From: an uncultured Ilumatobacter sp.
GTDB taxonomy: Bacteria; Actinomycetota; Acidimicrobiia; Acidimicrobiales; Ilumatobacteraceae
Direction of reading: 5' to 3'
Assembly: GCA_937919625.1 (NCBI GenBank)
Contig: CALFRK010000141.1
Coordinates: forward strand, 1 to 57,187
Length of the DNA: 57,187 bases
A program made the position numbers and the translations under genes. Below are positions 37,238 to 45,751 of this stretch, piece after piece. Position 1 is the first letter of the stretch. Each line of letters opens with the position of its first letter. The notes beneath the pieces were generated by a model that was given only the letters and a program-made list of their open reading frames with translations, had not been told where the DNA came from and searched no databases.

Positions 37238-38560
37238 TCATCGGTCGACCTCGCCGAGGACTGGGTCGACGCTGGAGATCACGGCGACAGCATCGGCGAC
37301 AAGGCCGCCACGCATCATGTGCGGCAGGCACTGAACGTTCACGAATGATGGGGCCCGCACATGCATTCGGTACGGAGTTGGCGAACCATCGCTGGCGATG
37401 TAGCAGCCGACCTCACCGCGCGGGCTCTCGATCCCCACATACACCTCGCCCTCAGGCACCTTGAAGCCCTCGGTAAAGATCTTGAAGTGATGAATCAGCG
37501 CCTCCATCGACTCGTCGATCCGGGCGCGCGGCGGCGGTGTGACCTTCTTGTTCTGGATGCGATAGTCACCGATCGGCATCATGTCGAGGATCTGGCGAAC
37601 GATCTTCATCGACTCACGGATCTCGTTCAGGCGAATCGCATAGCGGTCGAACGCGTCGCCATACGACCCGACGATCACATCGAACTCGACCTGGTCGTAG
37701 TGCAGATAAGGCATATCGCGACGCAGGTCCCAAGCGACACCGGTCGAGCGCAGGATCGGCCCTGTGGCACCCAGCGCCAACGCTTCGTCGGGGGTGATGA
37801 CACCGACCCCTTGTAACCGTTCGCGCCAGATCGGCTGACCGGTCATGAGAATGTCGTATTCGTCAAGGCGCTCGGGAATCAGGTCGAGCAGTCGCAGCAC
37901 ATCGTCGCGCCATCCCGCAGGCAGGTCGGCGGCCACACCGCCAGGACGGATGAAGTTGTGGTTCATCCGCAGCCCGGTGACCTTCTGGAAGAAGCGCAGC
38001 ACTTCTTCGCGTTCACGCCAGCCGTAGATCATCATCGACACGGCACCGAGGTCCATGCCGTTGCTGGCCATGAACAACAGGTGGCTACTCATGCGATTGA
38101 GCTCGCTGAGCAGCATCCGCATCCAAACTGCGCGCTCAGGAATCTCGCCGTCGATGCCGAGCAGCTGCTCGGTGGCCATCGAGAACACCAGCTCGTTGTT
38201 GAACGGGCTGAGATAGTCCATTCGGGTGACGTTGGTGCCACCTTGCATGAACGTGAGCTGCTCGCCGGTCTTCTCCATACCGGTGTGCAGGTAGCCGATT
38301 ATCGGCTTGCAGCGCAGCACGGTCTCACCCTTCAGCTCGAGCATCAGTCGCAACACGCCGTGCGTCGACGGGTGCTGCGGACCCATGTTGAGGATCATCG
38401 TCTGATCCTCATCAGGATCATCCGGCATGTCGCCGAGCTTGGCGACCTCGGCCTCGCTCATACGCAACACCGAACCAACTTCGCGCATAAGTTCGCGGGC
38501 GGTCAGCTCTGACCGCCCCCGCATCTCCTGTGCGCCCTCGTCGCGGATCGTGGCCGTCAT
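37238..38560 (-). CDS. nuoD: NADH-quinone oxidoreductase subunit D, canonical (14-subunit operon)
   Basis: A 440-residue 49-kDa-type subunit. GPQHPSTHGVL keeps quinone-site His67, and Tyr116 in TRMDYLSPFNNE is the canonical quinone ligand. The residue matching the NDUFAF7-methylated Arg is Thr93 (YLHTGMEK). The N-terminal ~50 residues are an extension not seen in the other NuoD. ATGA overlap with nuoC. Confidence 0.97.
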   Translation of the reverse strand: MTATIRDEGAQEMRGRSELTARELMREVGSVLRMSEAEVAKLGDMPDDPDEDQTMILNMGPQHPSTHGVLRLMLELKGETVLRCKPIIGYLHTGMEKTGEQLTFMQGGTNVTRMDYLSPFNNELVFSMATEQLLGIDGEIPERAVWMRMLLSELNRMSSHLLFMASNGMDLGAVSMMIYGWREREEVLRFFQKVTGLRMNHNFIRPGGVAADLPAGWRDDVLRLLDLIPERLDEYDILMTGQPIWRERLQGVGVITPDEALALGATGPILRSTGVAWDLRRDMPYLHYDQVEFDVIVGSYGDAFDRYAIRLNEIRESMKIVRQILDMMPIGDYRIQNKKVTPPPRARIDESMEALIHHFKIFTEGFKVPEGEVYVGIESPRGEVGCYIASDGSPTPYRMHVRAPSFVNVQCLPHMMRGGLVADAVAVISSVDPVLGEVDR

Positions 38561-39081
38561 GAGTTGGCCCCCTTGAATTGCACGGGGATCTTGCCGATTT
38601 CGTAGTCCTTGCGGAGCGGGTGGCCGATCCAGTCCTCTGGCATCAGGATCCGGGACGGGTCGGGGTGATCGGTGAACTCGATGCCGAACATGTCGTACAC
38701 CTCACGCTCCATCGCCTCGCTGCCGGGATGGACGTCGAACAGAGTCGCGATGACGGCATCGTCGGCTGGCACCTGCAGACGCAGCCGGATCCGGCGACGA
38801 TTTGTGATGTCGAGCAAGTTGACGACGACCTCGAATCGCTCGGGCGTGACGCCAGCGGGAAGCGGTCGGCGCATGTAGTCGAGATAATCGACCGCGGTAA
38901 GATCGGCGCACATCGCATAGCCCTCGTCGGCGAGCGCCTTGACGACACCGACATACTGCTGGCGGGTGGGGTGGATGACCACCTGGCCACGGCTGTCGCT
39001 AACGGGGCAGCCGTGCATCTCGGCAGCCGCCGCGACCATATCGCCAGCCGCGTCGGTGGTGGGATCGGCGGTGTCGCTCAT
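38557..39081 (-). CDS. nuoC: NADH-quinone oxidoreductase subunit C (14-subunit operon)
   Basis: A 174-residue 30-kDa-type subunit. The signature is EREVYDMFGIEFTDHPDPSR followed by WIGHPLRKDY. I start at ATG 39081, one base after the nuoB stop, rather than at upstream codons that lie inside nuoB. Confidence 0.95.
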   Translation of the reverse strand: MSDTADPTTDAAGDMVAAAAEMHGCPVSDSRGQVVIHPTRQQYVGVVKALADEGYAMCADLTAVDYLDYMRRPLPAGVTPERFEVVVNLLDITNRRRIRLRLQVPADDAVIATLFDVHPGSEAMEREVYDMFGIEFTDHPDPSRILMPEDWIGHPLRKDYEIGKIPVQFKGANS

Positions 39082-39082
39082 G

Positions 39083-39664
39083 TCACTTGAATCCGAGCAA
39101 AACCGGAGTAGAGGTGCGGGCGATCTGTTCGACATGCAGGTTGGCGCCAGCACCGGTCTCGCTACGGCGGCGAAGGATCTCGCCGTCCTCGATCTTCTGA
39201 TGCAGGGTCTCGATCGCATGGATCAGCGTCTCGGGTGTTGGAGGACAACCCGGGGCGTACACGTCGACGGGCACGATCTGATCGACGCCCTGAACGATCG
39301 CATAGTTGTTGAACATGCCACCGGAACTGGCGCACACACCCATCGAGATGACCCACTTCGGTTCCATCATCTGGTCGTACACCTGGCGCAGCACCGGGGC
39401 CATCTTCTGGCTGACCCGGCCGGCGACGATCATGATGTCGGCCTGCCGCGGCGATGCGCGGAAAACCTCCATGCCGAAGCGCGATATGTCGTAATGCGCA
39501 CCACCGGTTGCCATCATCTCGATCGCACAGCAAGCCAGGCCAAACGAGGCCGGCCATGACGAGCGTGAACGGGCCCAGTTGACGAGGTCTTCCAGGCGAC
39601 CGGTGATGACGTTATGACTCAACCCGCCAATTCCTTCAGCGAGTACATCGTCGACGACTCTCAC
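39083..39664 (-). CDS. nuoB: NADH-quinone oxidoreductase subunit B, cluster N2 (14-subunit operon)
   Basis: A 193-residue N2-cluster subunit. Ligands are Cys45-Cys46 (GLACCAIEM), Cys111 (MGVCASSGG) and Cys140 (APGCPPTP). GTG 39664 has AGGAGG upstream at good spacing. Confidence 0.96.
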   Translation of the reverse strand: MRVVDDVLAEGIGGLSHNVITGRLEDLVNWARSRSSWPASFGLACCAIEMMATGGAHYDISRFGMEVFRASPRQADIMIVAGRVSQKMAPVLRQVYDQMMEPKWVISMGVCASSGGMFNNYAIVQGVDQIVPVDVYAPGCPPTPETLIHAIETLHQKIEDGEILRRRSETGAGANLHVEQIARTSTPVLLGFK

Positions 39665-39672
39665 GGGGCCTC

Positions 39673-40170
39673 CTAGGCGGCTTCCTCGGTGTTCGCTCCC
39701 CCAGCGGTCACCCGATCGACTCGGCCTTCGAGGCCGACCCGTCGAATAGTGGATGATGAATCACGAGCGGCCGACACCATCGCCGCGTCTTGCTCGAGGC
39801 TGCGATAGCCGTGGAGTGGTCCCCATTCCAATCCACCCCGGGCTACCTCATACACAAAGGTCAAAAAGAAAATCACCGAGAAGACGACGACCGCCCAGAA
39901 TCCAAACTCGCCGACCGTGGCGCGCTCGACGGCATATGGGTAGATGAAGATGATCTCGATGTCGAACATGATGAACAACATGGCGACGATGTAAAAGCTG
40001 ACCGGAAAGCGGTCAGGTGGTTGGCGGCTTGGAACAATTCCGCACTCGTATGGCGCCTGCTTGGCGGCTGACGGGCGACGGGGCGCCAACAACCGCGAAG
40101 CGGCGAAGCTCAGGCCACCGAACGCGGTGGCCAGAATCATCAAGACGACGAGCGGCAAGTATTGGCCCAT
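39673..40170 (-). CDS. nuoA: NADH-quinone oxidoreductase subunit A (14-subunit operon)
   Basis: A 165-residue subunit. The canonical loop [14 protein letters not shown] includes the Cys missing in the other Nuo[23 protein letters not shown] is typical. A C-terminal hydrophilic tail of about 45 residues follows the third helix. It begins 2 bp after the preceding membrane-protein gene, tying nuo to the bc-complex genes. Confidence 0.96.
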   Translation of the reverse strand: MGQYLPLVVLMILATAFGGLSFAASRLLAPRRPSAAKQAPYECGIVPSRQPPDRFPVSFYIVAMLFIMFDIEIIFIYPYAVERATVGEFGFWAVVVFSVIFFLTFVYEVARGGLEWGPLHGYRSLEQDAAMVSAARDSSSTIRRVGLEGRVDRVTAGGANTEEAA

Positions 40171-40172
40171 AG

Positions 40173-41006
40173 CTATGCGACCACCATCGCCTTGCGCTCT
40201 AGATTTTCGACCACGAACCGGTCACGACGATGCAGCAGGAAGCACATCGCCAGGAACATGATCGTCGATCCGATCGCGATGTAGGCGGCGGGCTGCCGCA
40301 GCGAACCGAGGTCGCGGACCATATAGACATACTGGCGCTGGCGAGTGGTGTCGACCTCGGAGGCTGTCGGAGCGCGACCCGGCTCGCCGAGCAACGGCGA
40401 AAACGGTGCCACTTCGACCAGGGTGTAGTACGGCTTGTGGAAGAAGGCGATCTGATCGAACTCGCCGTTCGGTCCGAGCTTGGGATACGCCGACTCTTCA
40501 GGAGGGTCGACCTCGTATACGGCGGTCACGTCGAACTCGCCGGGACCAAACGCTCCCTCTTCTTCGAGGAACACGCCGGCTGAGGCCTCGGCCTGACCAA
40601 ACTCGGGGGCGGAATCCTCCACCCTGGTCCAACCTTGGCTGAGAAGCCGAGTTTCGACGGCCGCCGCTGCTTCGGCCGGGTCGGTCTGCGAGGTCACCGA
40701 GATTGGCTCGTCGAGCACACCTGCCTGATAAAGCAGGTCGACTTCTTGAATAACGGTGCGGCCCTGGACCTGTGTCCACGCCGGCGCATCACCCTTGAGG
40801 CCGATGCCGTAGATCCACCAGACGATGCCCATCAGGGCGATCCAGCCGACGAGCCCGGTGAGGGTGATCAAGAAGCCAAGCCGGGCACCGAGGTTGGTGC
40901 CGAGGATCAGGTAGATCGATCCCATCCACACGATGGTCCCGATGATGACGGTGAGAATGCCGCGGAGTTCGGGCTCCCAGTTGATAGCGAGGATTGTTGA
41001 CAGCAT
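40173..41006 (-). CDS. Uncharacterised membrane protein of the bc/nuo operon
   Basis: A 277-residue protein I cannot place in a named family. Two N-terminal helices (about residues 16-36 and 43-66) are followed by about 170 polar, acidic residues and a C-terminal helix (about 240-262) with a short basic tail. No Cys-based cofactor motif is present. ATG 41006 overlaps the cytochrome c stop by one base and nuoA follows after 2 bp, so it is embedded between complex III and complex I genes. It could be an accessory or linking subunit; that is inference from position. Confidence 0.85.
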   Translation of the reverse strand: MLSTILAINWEPELRGILTVIIGTIVWMGSIYLILGTNLGARLGFLITLTGLVGWIALMGIVWWIYGIGLKGDAPAWTQVQGRTVIQEVDLLYQAGVLDEPISVTSQTDPAEAAAAVETRLLSQGWTRVEDSAPEFGQAEASAGVFLEEEGAFGPGEFDVTAVYEVDPPEESAYPKLGPNGEFDQIAFFHKPYYTLVEVAPFSPLLGEPGRAPTASEVDTTRQRQYVYMVRDLGSLRQPAAYIAIGSTIMFLAMCFLLHRRDRFVVENLERKAMVVA

Positions 41007-42067
41007 CAGAGACTCCGCACGTATTCGACGATGGCCTGGATCTGCTCGCTGGTCAGCATCGCCCCGAACCCTGGCATACGTCCACTGCCCTGCGAAGCAA
41101 CGCCGTACTTGGCGCCGAGGGTCGATCCGTTGGACACGAAGTCGATCATGTCGGCCTCGTTCGGAAAGCGGGCGTTCGTGGAACCTCCGGTGAGGTTCCA
41201 GCCGAACGAACCCTGACCCGGCTCGCCGGGATCGCCCCAGCTCCAGCCCAGGGTGTGACAACGGGCGCAACTGTAGGCACCGCTGGCTAGATCGAGATTG
41301 AACAACGCTTCGCCGTATGACGAGTACGTGCCGTCGGCGACGGCCTTGTTGGCGAGCGTGTCGATGTCGTTCTGGGTTGCGGCGGGAAGGTTGCCGGACG
41401 GGCAGGTCTTGATGTCGTCCTCGCCCAGCCCGCAGCCCTCACGATCGATTTGGATGCTGTGCATATAGGCCAGCAGCGTGTCGATCTGCTGATCGTTCAT
41501 GGGGCCGCCACCGGCGACACCCCATGGCGACATCGGCGAGAACGGGCGGCCGTAAACCAAGATGAACCGTACCTCTTCCTCGGAGAAACGGTAGAAGATC
41601 GTGTTGAGCGCCGGTGCGTTCCAGGCGACCGAAGTGACCTGTTGGGTGGCCGGGTCGGTGAGGTTGTACGGGGCAGATCCTCCGTTGCCGCTCATGCCTC
41701 CGTGGCAACCCGAGCAGTTGAAGCCGCCATCAGCGGTCGGGGCGAACAAGCGCGAGCCCCACTCGACGAAGATCTCCTCTTTGGCGTCTTGGGCGCCGGC
41801 CAAACGGGCCGGCTCGAGAATCCAGTACAGCGGCAATCCGATCACGATCACCACCAGCAGGATCACACCGGTGCCAAGCACGCGGGTCAGCCGCGGACCC
41901 TCGAGGATTTCGTCTTCGTAGAACTTCTGGCGGTTGGCTGCGACCTCTTGCTCGGAGCCGAGTTCGTCGCGCGACTGGCGCAGGTTCAAGAAGGCATAGA
42001 CCACCCACCCGCCGAGAATGACAGCGAACAGCAACCAGGCGATCGAGGTCGTGGTAAGTGCGATCAT
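41006..42067 (-). CDS. Membrane-bound dihaem cytochrome c of the bc complex
   Basis: A 353-residue protein with two N-terminal helices (about 8-26 and 66-84) and two c-type haem sites: CSGCH (118-122) and CARCH (267-271). GRMPGFGAML near 336 likely supplies the axial Met of the second haem. It plays the role of QcrC in actinobacterial bc complexes, which also bear two haems, passing electrons from the Rieske protein towards an oxidase. It overlaps the Rieske gene stop as TGATG. Confidence 0.93.
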   Translation of the reverse strand: MIALTTTSIAWLLFAVILGGWVVYAFLNLRQSRDELGSEQEVAANRQKFYEDEILEGPRLTRVLGTGVILLVVIVIGLPLYWILEPARLAGAQDAKEEIFVEWGSRLFAPTADGGFNCSGCHGGMSGNGGSAPYNLTDPATQQVTSVAWNAPALNTIFYRFSEEEVRFILVYGRPFSPMSPWGVAGGGPMNDQQIDTLLAYMHSIQIDREGCGLGEDDIKTCPSGNLPAATQNDIDTLANKAVADGTYSSYGEALFNLDLASGAYSCARCHTLGWSWGDPGEPGQGSFGWNLTGGSTNARFPNEADMIDFVSNGSTLGAKYGVASQGSGRMPGFGAMLTSEQIQAIVEYVRSL

Positions 42068-42942
42068 CAGTGCTCCGATATTCCGACGCAGTGCGGACCC
42101 TCGGCCTCTTGGCCAGTGGTGTTGGTGCCGATCGGCTGGCCCCTCACAATGATGCCGGTGTTGACCGTGACATCACCGGCGACCGAAAATTCGAGTGGGA
42201 AGTGGTCCATGCCACGCGGCGCAGGGCCGCCCTTCTTCTCGCCGACACGGTTGTACTGCGATCCGTGACAACCGCACTCGAACCACTGGCTCGACAAACA
42301 TTGCGGAACGCGGCAGCCGAGGTGTGGGCACTTCTGGTAGGAAGCAATCAAGCCCTGTTCGAGGCCAGGTATCAAACTCGAGGCATACAGGCCCTCGGCC
42401 TTGGGGATCGCGTCGACCGGATACTCGGTGATCCAGGCCCGAGCCTCTGGCGCATAGAAGAAGCCATTGCCGGCGCGGATCCCAGCGACGATGTCGTCAA
42501 ACCGGCCGACCGAGACCTTGCTGCCGAACCCGCCGACCTTGGTGGGCCAGAGGAAGGCGACGAAGCTGGCCGCCCCAAACGTACCGAGCCCTGCCGCCAT
42601 CAACGAGATCGTGGCGCGGTTGAAAAACTGGCGGCGACTGACGCCGAGCGCATCAGGGTCGGGCGGCACCCAAGCGGTGAGGCCGGAGTCGTGCTGGACC
42701 GGGGCAAGCCCGCCTTCGACGCGTGCGGCTACTCCGGCAGCCTCTACGTCGGCCGCCCGCGAAGTGTTCGACTCGGCGGCAGAGGTGGCAGCCGCCCGAG
42801 CGACGCGGTCGCGCTTGGTCGTTTCGGCAGACAGTGCGCCTGCCCCTCGTACGTCGGTGCGGCGTGCGAGCGTGATGAAGGCCAGCGCGCCCAGCACTAC
42901 GGCGGCGGCGATCGCAATGATGATGACGGCGGTTGCGTTCAT
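42067..42942 (-). CDS. Rieske 2Fe-2S protein of the bc complex
   Basis: A 291-residue protein. Box 1 CPHLGC gives ligands Cys205 and His207; box 2 CGCHGS gives Cys223 and His226; Cys210 and Cys225 form the usual disulfide. An N-terminal helix (2-26), a charged Ala-rich linker, and a second helix (about 111-132) after SRRQFFNRA, a Tat-like signal-anchor motif, precede the soluble domain. It oxidises quinol at the Qo site and reduces cytochrome c. Confidence 0.94.
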   Translation of the reverse strand: MNATAVIIIAIAAAVVLGALAFITLARRTDVRGAGALSAETTKRDRVARAAATSAAESNTSRAADVEAAGVAARVEGGLAPVQHDSGLTAWVPPDPDALGVSRRQFFNRATISLMAAGLGTFGAASFVAFLWPTKVGGFGSKVSVGRFDDIVAGIRAGNGFFYAPEARAWITEYPVDAIPKAEGLYASSLIPGLEQGLIASYQKCPHLGCRVPQCLSSQWFECGCHGSQYNRVGEKKGGPAPRGMDHFPLEFSVAGDVTVNTGIIVRGQPIGTNTTGQEAEGPHCVGISEH

Positions 42943-42961
42943 GATGTGTGCCTCCTCTGCG

Positions 42962-43741
42962 TCACAGCTCGAAGAACAAGCCGTCGCGCCATGGCAGGGT
43001 GAAGTTGAAGCCAGGGCCTCGGAAGAACGACCCGATCATGACGAGCACGGCCCAGAACATGATGTGCACGGTCATCAACGAGATCGCAAACTTGCGATCC
43101 TCTGGCTTGTTCGATGGGTTCTTGTCGATGTACGGAGCGAAGATCAGCACGATCAGGCCGACCCCTGGGATGGTGACACCGGCGATCATCGGGTGGAACA
43201 TCGTGAGCAACTCTTGCAGGCCCAGGAAGTACCACGGCGCCTTCGACGGGTTGGGAGTCTGGTTGGGATTCGAGTGCTGAAGCAGCGGGGCGTTGACCCA
43301 AACCGCGAACAGGAAAAGGAAGGCGGTGCAGGCCAGGGCGGCGACGAACTCGATTGCCAGAAGGTGCGGCCAGGTGTGGACCTTGTCGACCGGCTGAGAC
43401 TTGACATCTTGGATCGAGCCCGACTTGACGACCGTCAACAGACGCTGCGTGTGACCACCGGGTCCGGCTCCGACAGGGACACCGCCACCGCCAGGGGCAG
43501 CGGCGACGGCAGCTGCCACCTTGTCCTGCACTGCGACGCCACCACCCGGGGCTGCGTCTTCGCCCGATGTCTTGGACTTGGCGGCGCGGCTGCGTTCGAG
43601 CAGGTGAGCCGGAATTCGCGAATCGCTCGCGGCCGCGGCGGGCTGCTCGCCGCCAGCAGGGGTTGCCGGGGCGGCCTCCGAGGCAGATTTGTCGCGGGCC
43701 GCCTGGGCCCGCTTCAAGAGATGTTCGGGGATCTCAGTCAT
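42962..43741 (-). CDS. Cytochrome b C-terminal subunit (subunit IV/PetD-like)
   Basis: A 259-residue protein with about three membrane helices in its C-terminal half, matching the C-terminal part of cytochrome b. The Qo motif reads KAPWYFLGLQE (Ala168-Pro-Trp-Tyr) in place of PEWY, so the usual catalytic Glu is not in its normal place. The N-terminal ~100 residues are Ala/Gly/Pro-rich and carry EIPEHLLKRA (3-12) and RIPAHLLERSR (42-52). The first motif recurs at the start of the cytochrome c at 46031. It is encoded 62 bp after the b6-like half. Confidence 0.92.
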   Translation of the reverse strand: MTEIPEHLLKRAQAARDKSASEAAPATPAGGEQPAAAASDSRIPAHLLERSRAAKSKTSGEDAAPGGGVAVQDKVAAAVAAAPGGGGVPVGAGPGGHTQRLLTVVKSGSIQDVKSQPVDKVHTWPHLLAIEFVAALACTAFLFLFAVWVNAPLLQHSNPNQTPNPSKAPWYFLGLQELLTMFHPMIAGVTIPGVGLIVLIFAPYIDKNPSNKPEDRKFAISLMTVHIMFWAVLVMIGSFFRGPGFNFTLPWRDGLFFEL

Positions 43742-43753
43742 CTGCCACTCCTC

Positions 43754-43810
43754 CGATCACAACTGCCCACTACGGCGATCACAACAGGCCATCACAACGG
43801 CGATCACAAC
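43754..43810. repeat. Four copies of a 10-bp repeat between the two cytochrome b genes
   Basis: On the minus strand the sequence GTTGTGATCG (one copy GTTGTGATGG) occurs at 43810, 43798, 43785 and 43763 (5' ends), with spacings of 12, 13 and 22 bp. The first copy overlaps the stop codon of the b6-like gene and the last runs into the GGAGGAG ribosome-binding site of the next gene. Confidence 0.75.
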
Positions 43811-44589
43811 GGCCCACTGATTCCGCCGTCCTTGCGGACTCGCCAGAAATGGATCGCCATAAAGATGACAATCACGAACGGAAGGAACAACACGTGCAGC
43901 ACATACCATCGCAGCAGTGTCTCCGAGCTGATCTCGGCACCGCCCAACAAGACGAATCTGACGTCCTGACCGAAGACCGGCGTGTAGCCCATCATGTTGG
44001 TGCCCACGTTGACCGCCCAATAGGCGAGCTGGTCCCACGGCAGCAGGTAGCCGGTGAACGACAGCAACAAAGTGAGCTTGAGCAGCATCACGCCGATCAC
44101 CCAGTTGAACTCGCGCGGCGGCTTGTAGGCGCCGTGATAGAAGACGCGGGCCATGTGTAAAAACACAGAGATCACCATCAGGTGCGCGCCCCATCGATGC
44201 ATGTTGCGTACCAGCAGGCCAAACGTGACCGAGGTCTGAAGGTTGGAGATGTCGTTCCACGCCGACGTGGCCTCCGGACGGTAGAAGAACATCAAGAAAA
44301 TGCCCGTGACCGTGAGATGGATGAACAAGAAGAAGCTGAGCCCACCGAGGCACAGCGTGTAGCTGACCTTGACGGCGTGACGCTTTACCTTGACTGGGTG
44401 CAAGTGGTACAGCACCGAGTTCATGATGACGTAACTGCGGTTGCGAGGGCTGTCGCTGTAGCCCTTGCGAAAGATCGAGCCGGGCCGGAAGATGCTCGAC
44501 CAGACCTGACCGCCCTGCACGCCGTCGACGGCCCGCTGGGCGCGTTCCTTGGCGGTGGGCTTCGGCGTGTCGTCAATGATCTTTGCCAT
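43804..44589 (-). CDS. Cytochrome b6-like subunit (cytochrome b N-terminal half)
   Basis: A 261-residue subunit closely resembling cytochrome b6. Haem ligands are His131/His232 and His145/His247, with 14- and 15-residue spacings as in b6. TGYLLPWDQLAYWAV and the end GGISGPL also match b6. Cys80 in CLGG lies 51 residues before His131, as Cys35 does before His86 in b6; in b6f and Bacillus-type complexes this Cys holds an extra haem (c_n). A cytoplasmic N-terminus of about 75 residues precedes the first helix. Confidence 0.94.
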   Translation of the reverse strand: MAKIIDDTPKPTAKERAQRAVDGVQGGQVWSSIFRPGSIFRKGYSDSPRNRSYVIMNSVLYHLHPVKVKRHAVKVSYTLCLGGLSFFLFIHLTVTGIFLMFFYRPEATSAWNDISNLQTSVTFGLLVRNMHRWGAHLMVISVFLHMARVFYHGAYKPPREFNWVIGVMLLKLTLLLSFTGYLLPWDQLAYWAVNVGTNMMGYTPVFGQDVRFVLLGGAEISSETLLRWYVLHVLFLPFVIVIFMAIHFWRVRKDGGISGPL

Positions 44590-44612
44590 ATTGATGTCTC
44601 GCTATGTCTCGC

Positions 44613-45026
44613 TCAGAGCCTCATGCCATAGCCGTAGCCATGGCTGTTGTTGCGGGCATGGAAATCGCCGGCGGCGGTCGGCTGGCCGATCTTGCCGAGA
44701 ATGATTACGCCGGTTGGGCAGCGGTCGACGCACAGGGCGCACCGCGTGCATACGTCGTCGTCGATAATGAACACGAATGCGTCCGACGGATCGAGACCAG
44801 GCTGCTCGGTGCCTTCCGCCTCGACCACGGCGTCGGTGTTGATCATGTGGATGCACTTCCACGGGCAGATGTCGACACATCCTTCGCAGGAGATGCACTC
44901 GCTCTGATCGATGTGGATGAACTGCTTGGGCTTGACGGCGCGGGCGAGATAGTCAGCGTCGACCTCGACGAGTGTGTACTCGTCGGTGTACGGCATCATC
45001 GGTGGATTTGCGTCGGTCTTGGCCAT
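44613..45026 (-). CDS. 2[4Fe-4S] ferredoxin-like protein of the bc operon
   Basis: A 137-residue soluble protein. Motifs CISCEGCVDICP (Cys44, 47, 50, 54) and CTRCALCVDRCP (Cys93, 96, 99, 103) each predict a [4Fe-4S] cluster; Cys58 is extra. About 40 residues separate the motifs, longer than in small ferredoxins. There is no signal peptide or helix, so it should be cytoplasmic. It lies 23 bp before the b6-like gene and is likely cotranslated with the bc complex, which normally has no such subunit. Confidence 0.92.
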   Translation of the reverse strand: MAKTDANPPMMPYTDEYTLVEVDADYLARAVKPKQFIHIDQSECISCEGCVDICPWKCIHMINTDAVVEAEGTEQPGLDPSDAFVFIIDDDVCTRCALCVDRCPTGVIILGKIGQPTAAGDFHARNNSHGYGYGMRL

Positions 45027-45045
45027 TTCAGTGTTCCCGGCCGGG

Positions 45046-45540
45046 TCAGCCCTTCTTCACGAGCGGGCGGCCATAGGTGCTGGTCTCGAGTTGCTTCGTG
45101 ACAGTGTCGCCACGCTTTTGCCACCAACTCCAGATGAACAACATCAGCCCGAAGAAGTAGAGGTGGATCAAGACGACAATGATGTCTCGAACTGCTTCGT
45201 ACTGGAGGGTGATCGGGTTCCACCCCCCCAGCGGCTCGGGCTTCAAAATGTCGAATGGCCCGTAGATGATGTTGGTTCGGTTCCAGCCGAGGTTCTTGTC
45301 GGCATGGTCGATCCATTGGTGCGGCACAACACCGAACGACAAGAACATCACACCGAAGGCGTAGACCGAGCCGAGCATCGCCTCGCCCCACGAGAACGGG
45401 GTGCCCTTGGGACGCCGCTTACCGTACGGGATCGCCAAAAGGGTGAGCACGGTGGCGGCCAACAACGACAACAAAAAAGCGGTGTTCACACCCGGGATCG
45501 CCTTGCCCTCCAAGGGATTCCACCAGTTGAAGGCGATCAT
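45046..45540 (-). CDS. Uncharacterised three-helix membrane protein, first gene of the bc/nuo run
   Basis: A 164-residue protein with helices at about 19-39, 57-77 and 115-142. Trp-rich ends (IAFNWWNP, IWSWWQKRG) and a polar loop with GWNRTNIIYGPFDI are notable. No cofactor motif is visible and I recognise no family. As first gene of the operon, 19 bp before the ferredoxin-like gene, it may be a small subunit or assembly factor of the bc complex. Confidence 0.82.
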   Translation of the reverse strand: MIAFNWWNPLEGKAIPGVNTAFLLSLLAATVLTLLAIPYGKRRPKGTPFSWGEAMLGSVYAFGVMFLSFGVVPHQWIDHADKNLGWNRTNIIYGPFDILKPEPLGGWNPITLQYEAVRDIIVVLIHLYFFGLMLFIWSWWQKRGDTVTKQLETSTYGRPLVKKG

Positions 45541-45751
45541 CGGGATCGTGGTTCCCTTTCGCTTGTGGGTCGTGTTGTCATCGTGGTCGTGTTGTCCTGT
45601 TTACCTGGTCGCGTGACGGCTCGGAACACTACCGGGGCAACCCGGTAGATGGTTCGTTAGCGATGGCACAAAGTCGCTTGCCGCACTGTAGTCGCCCGAC
45701 GTGTCGCAGTTACATCTCGTGCGCCGAACAGTCTGGCGCGGCGGGGAGGTT

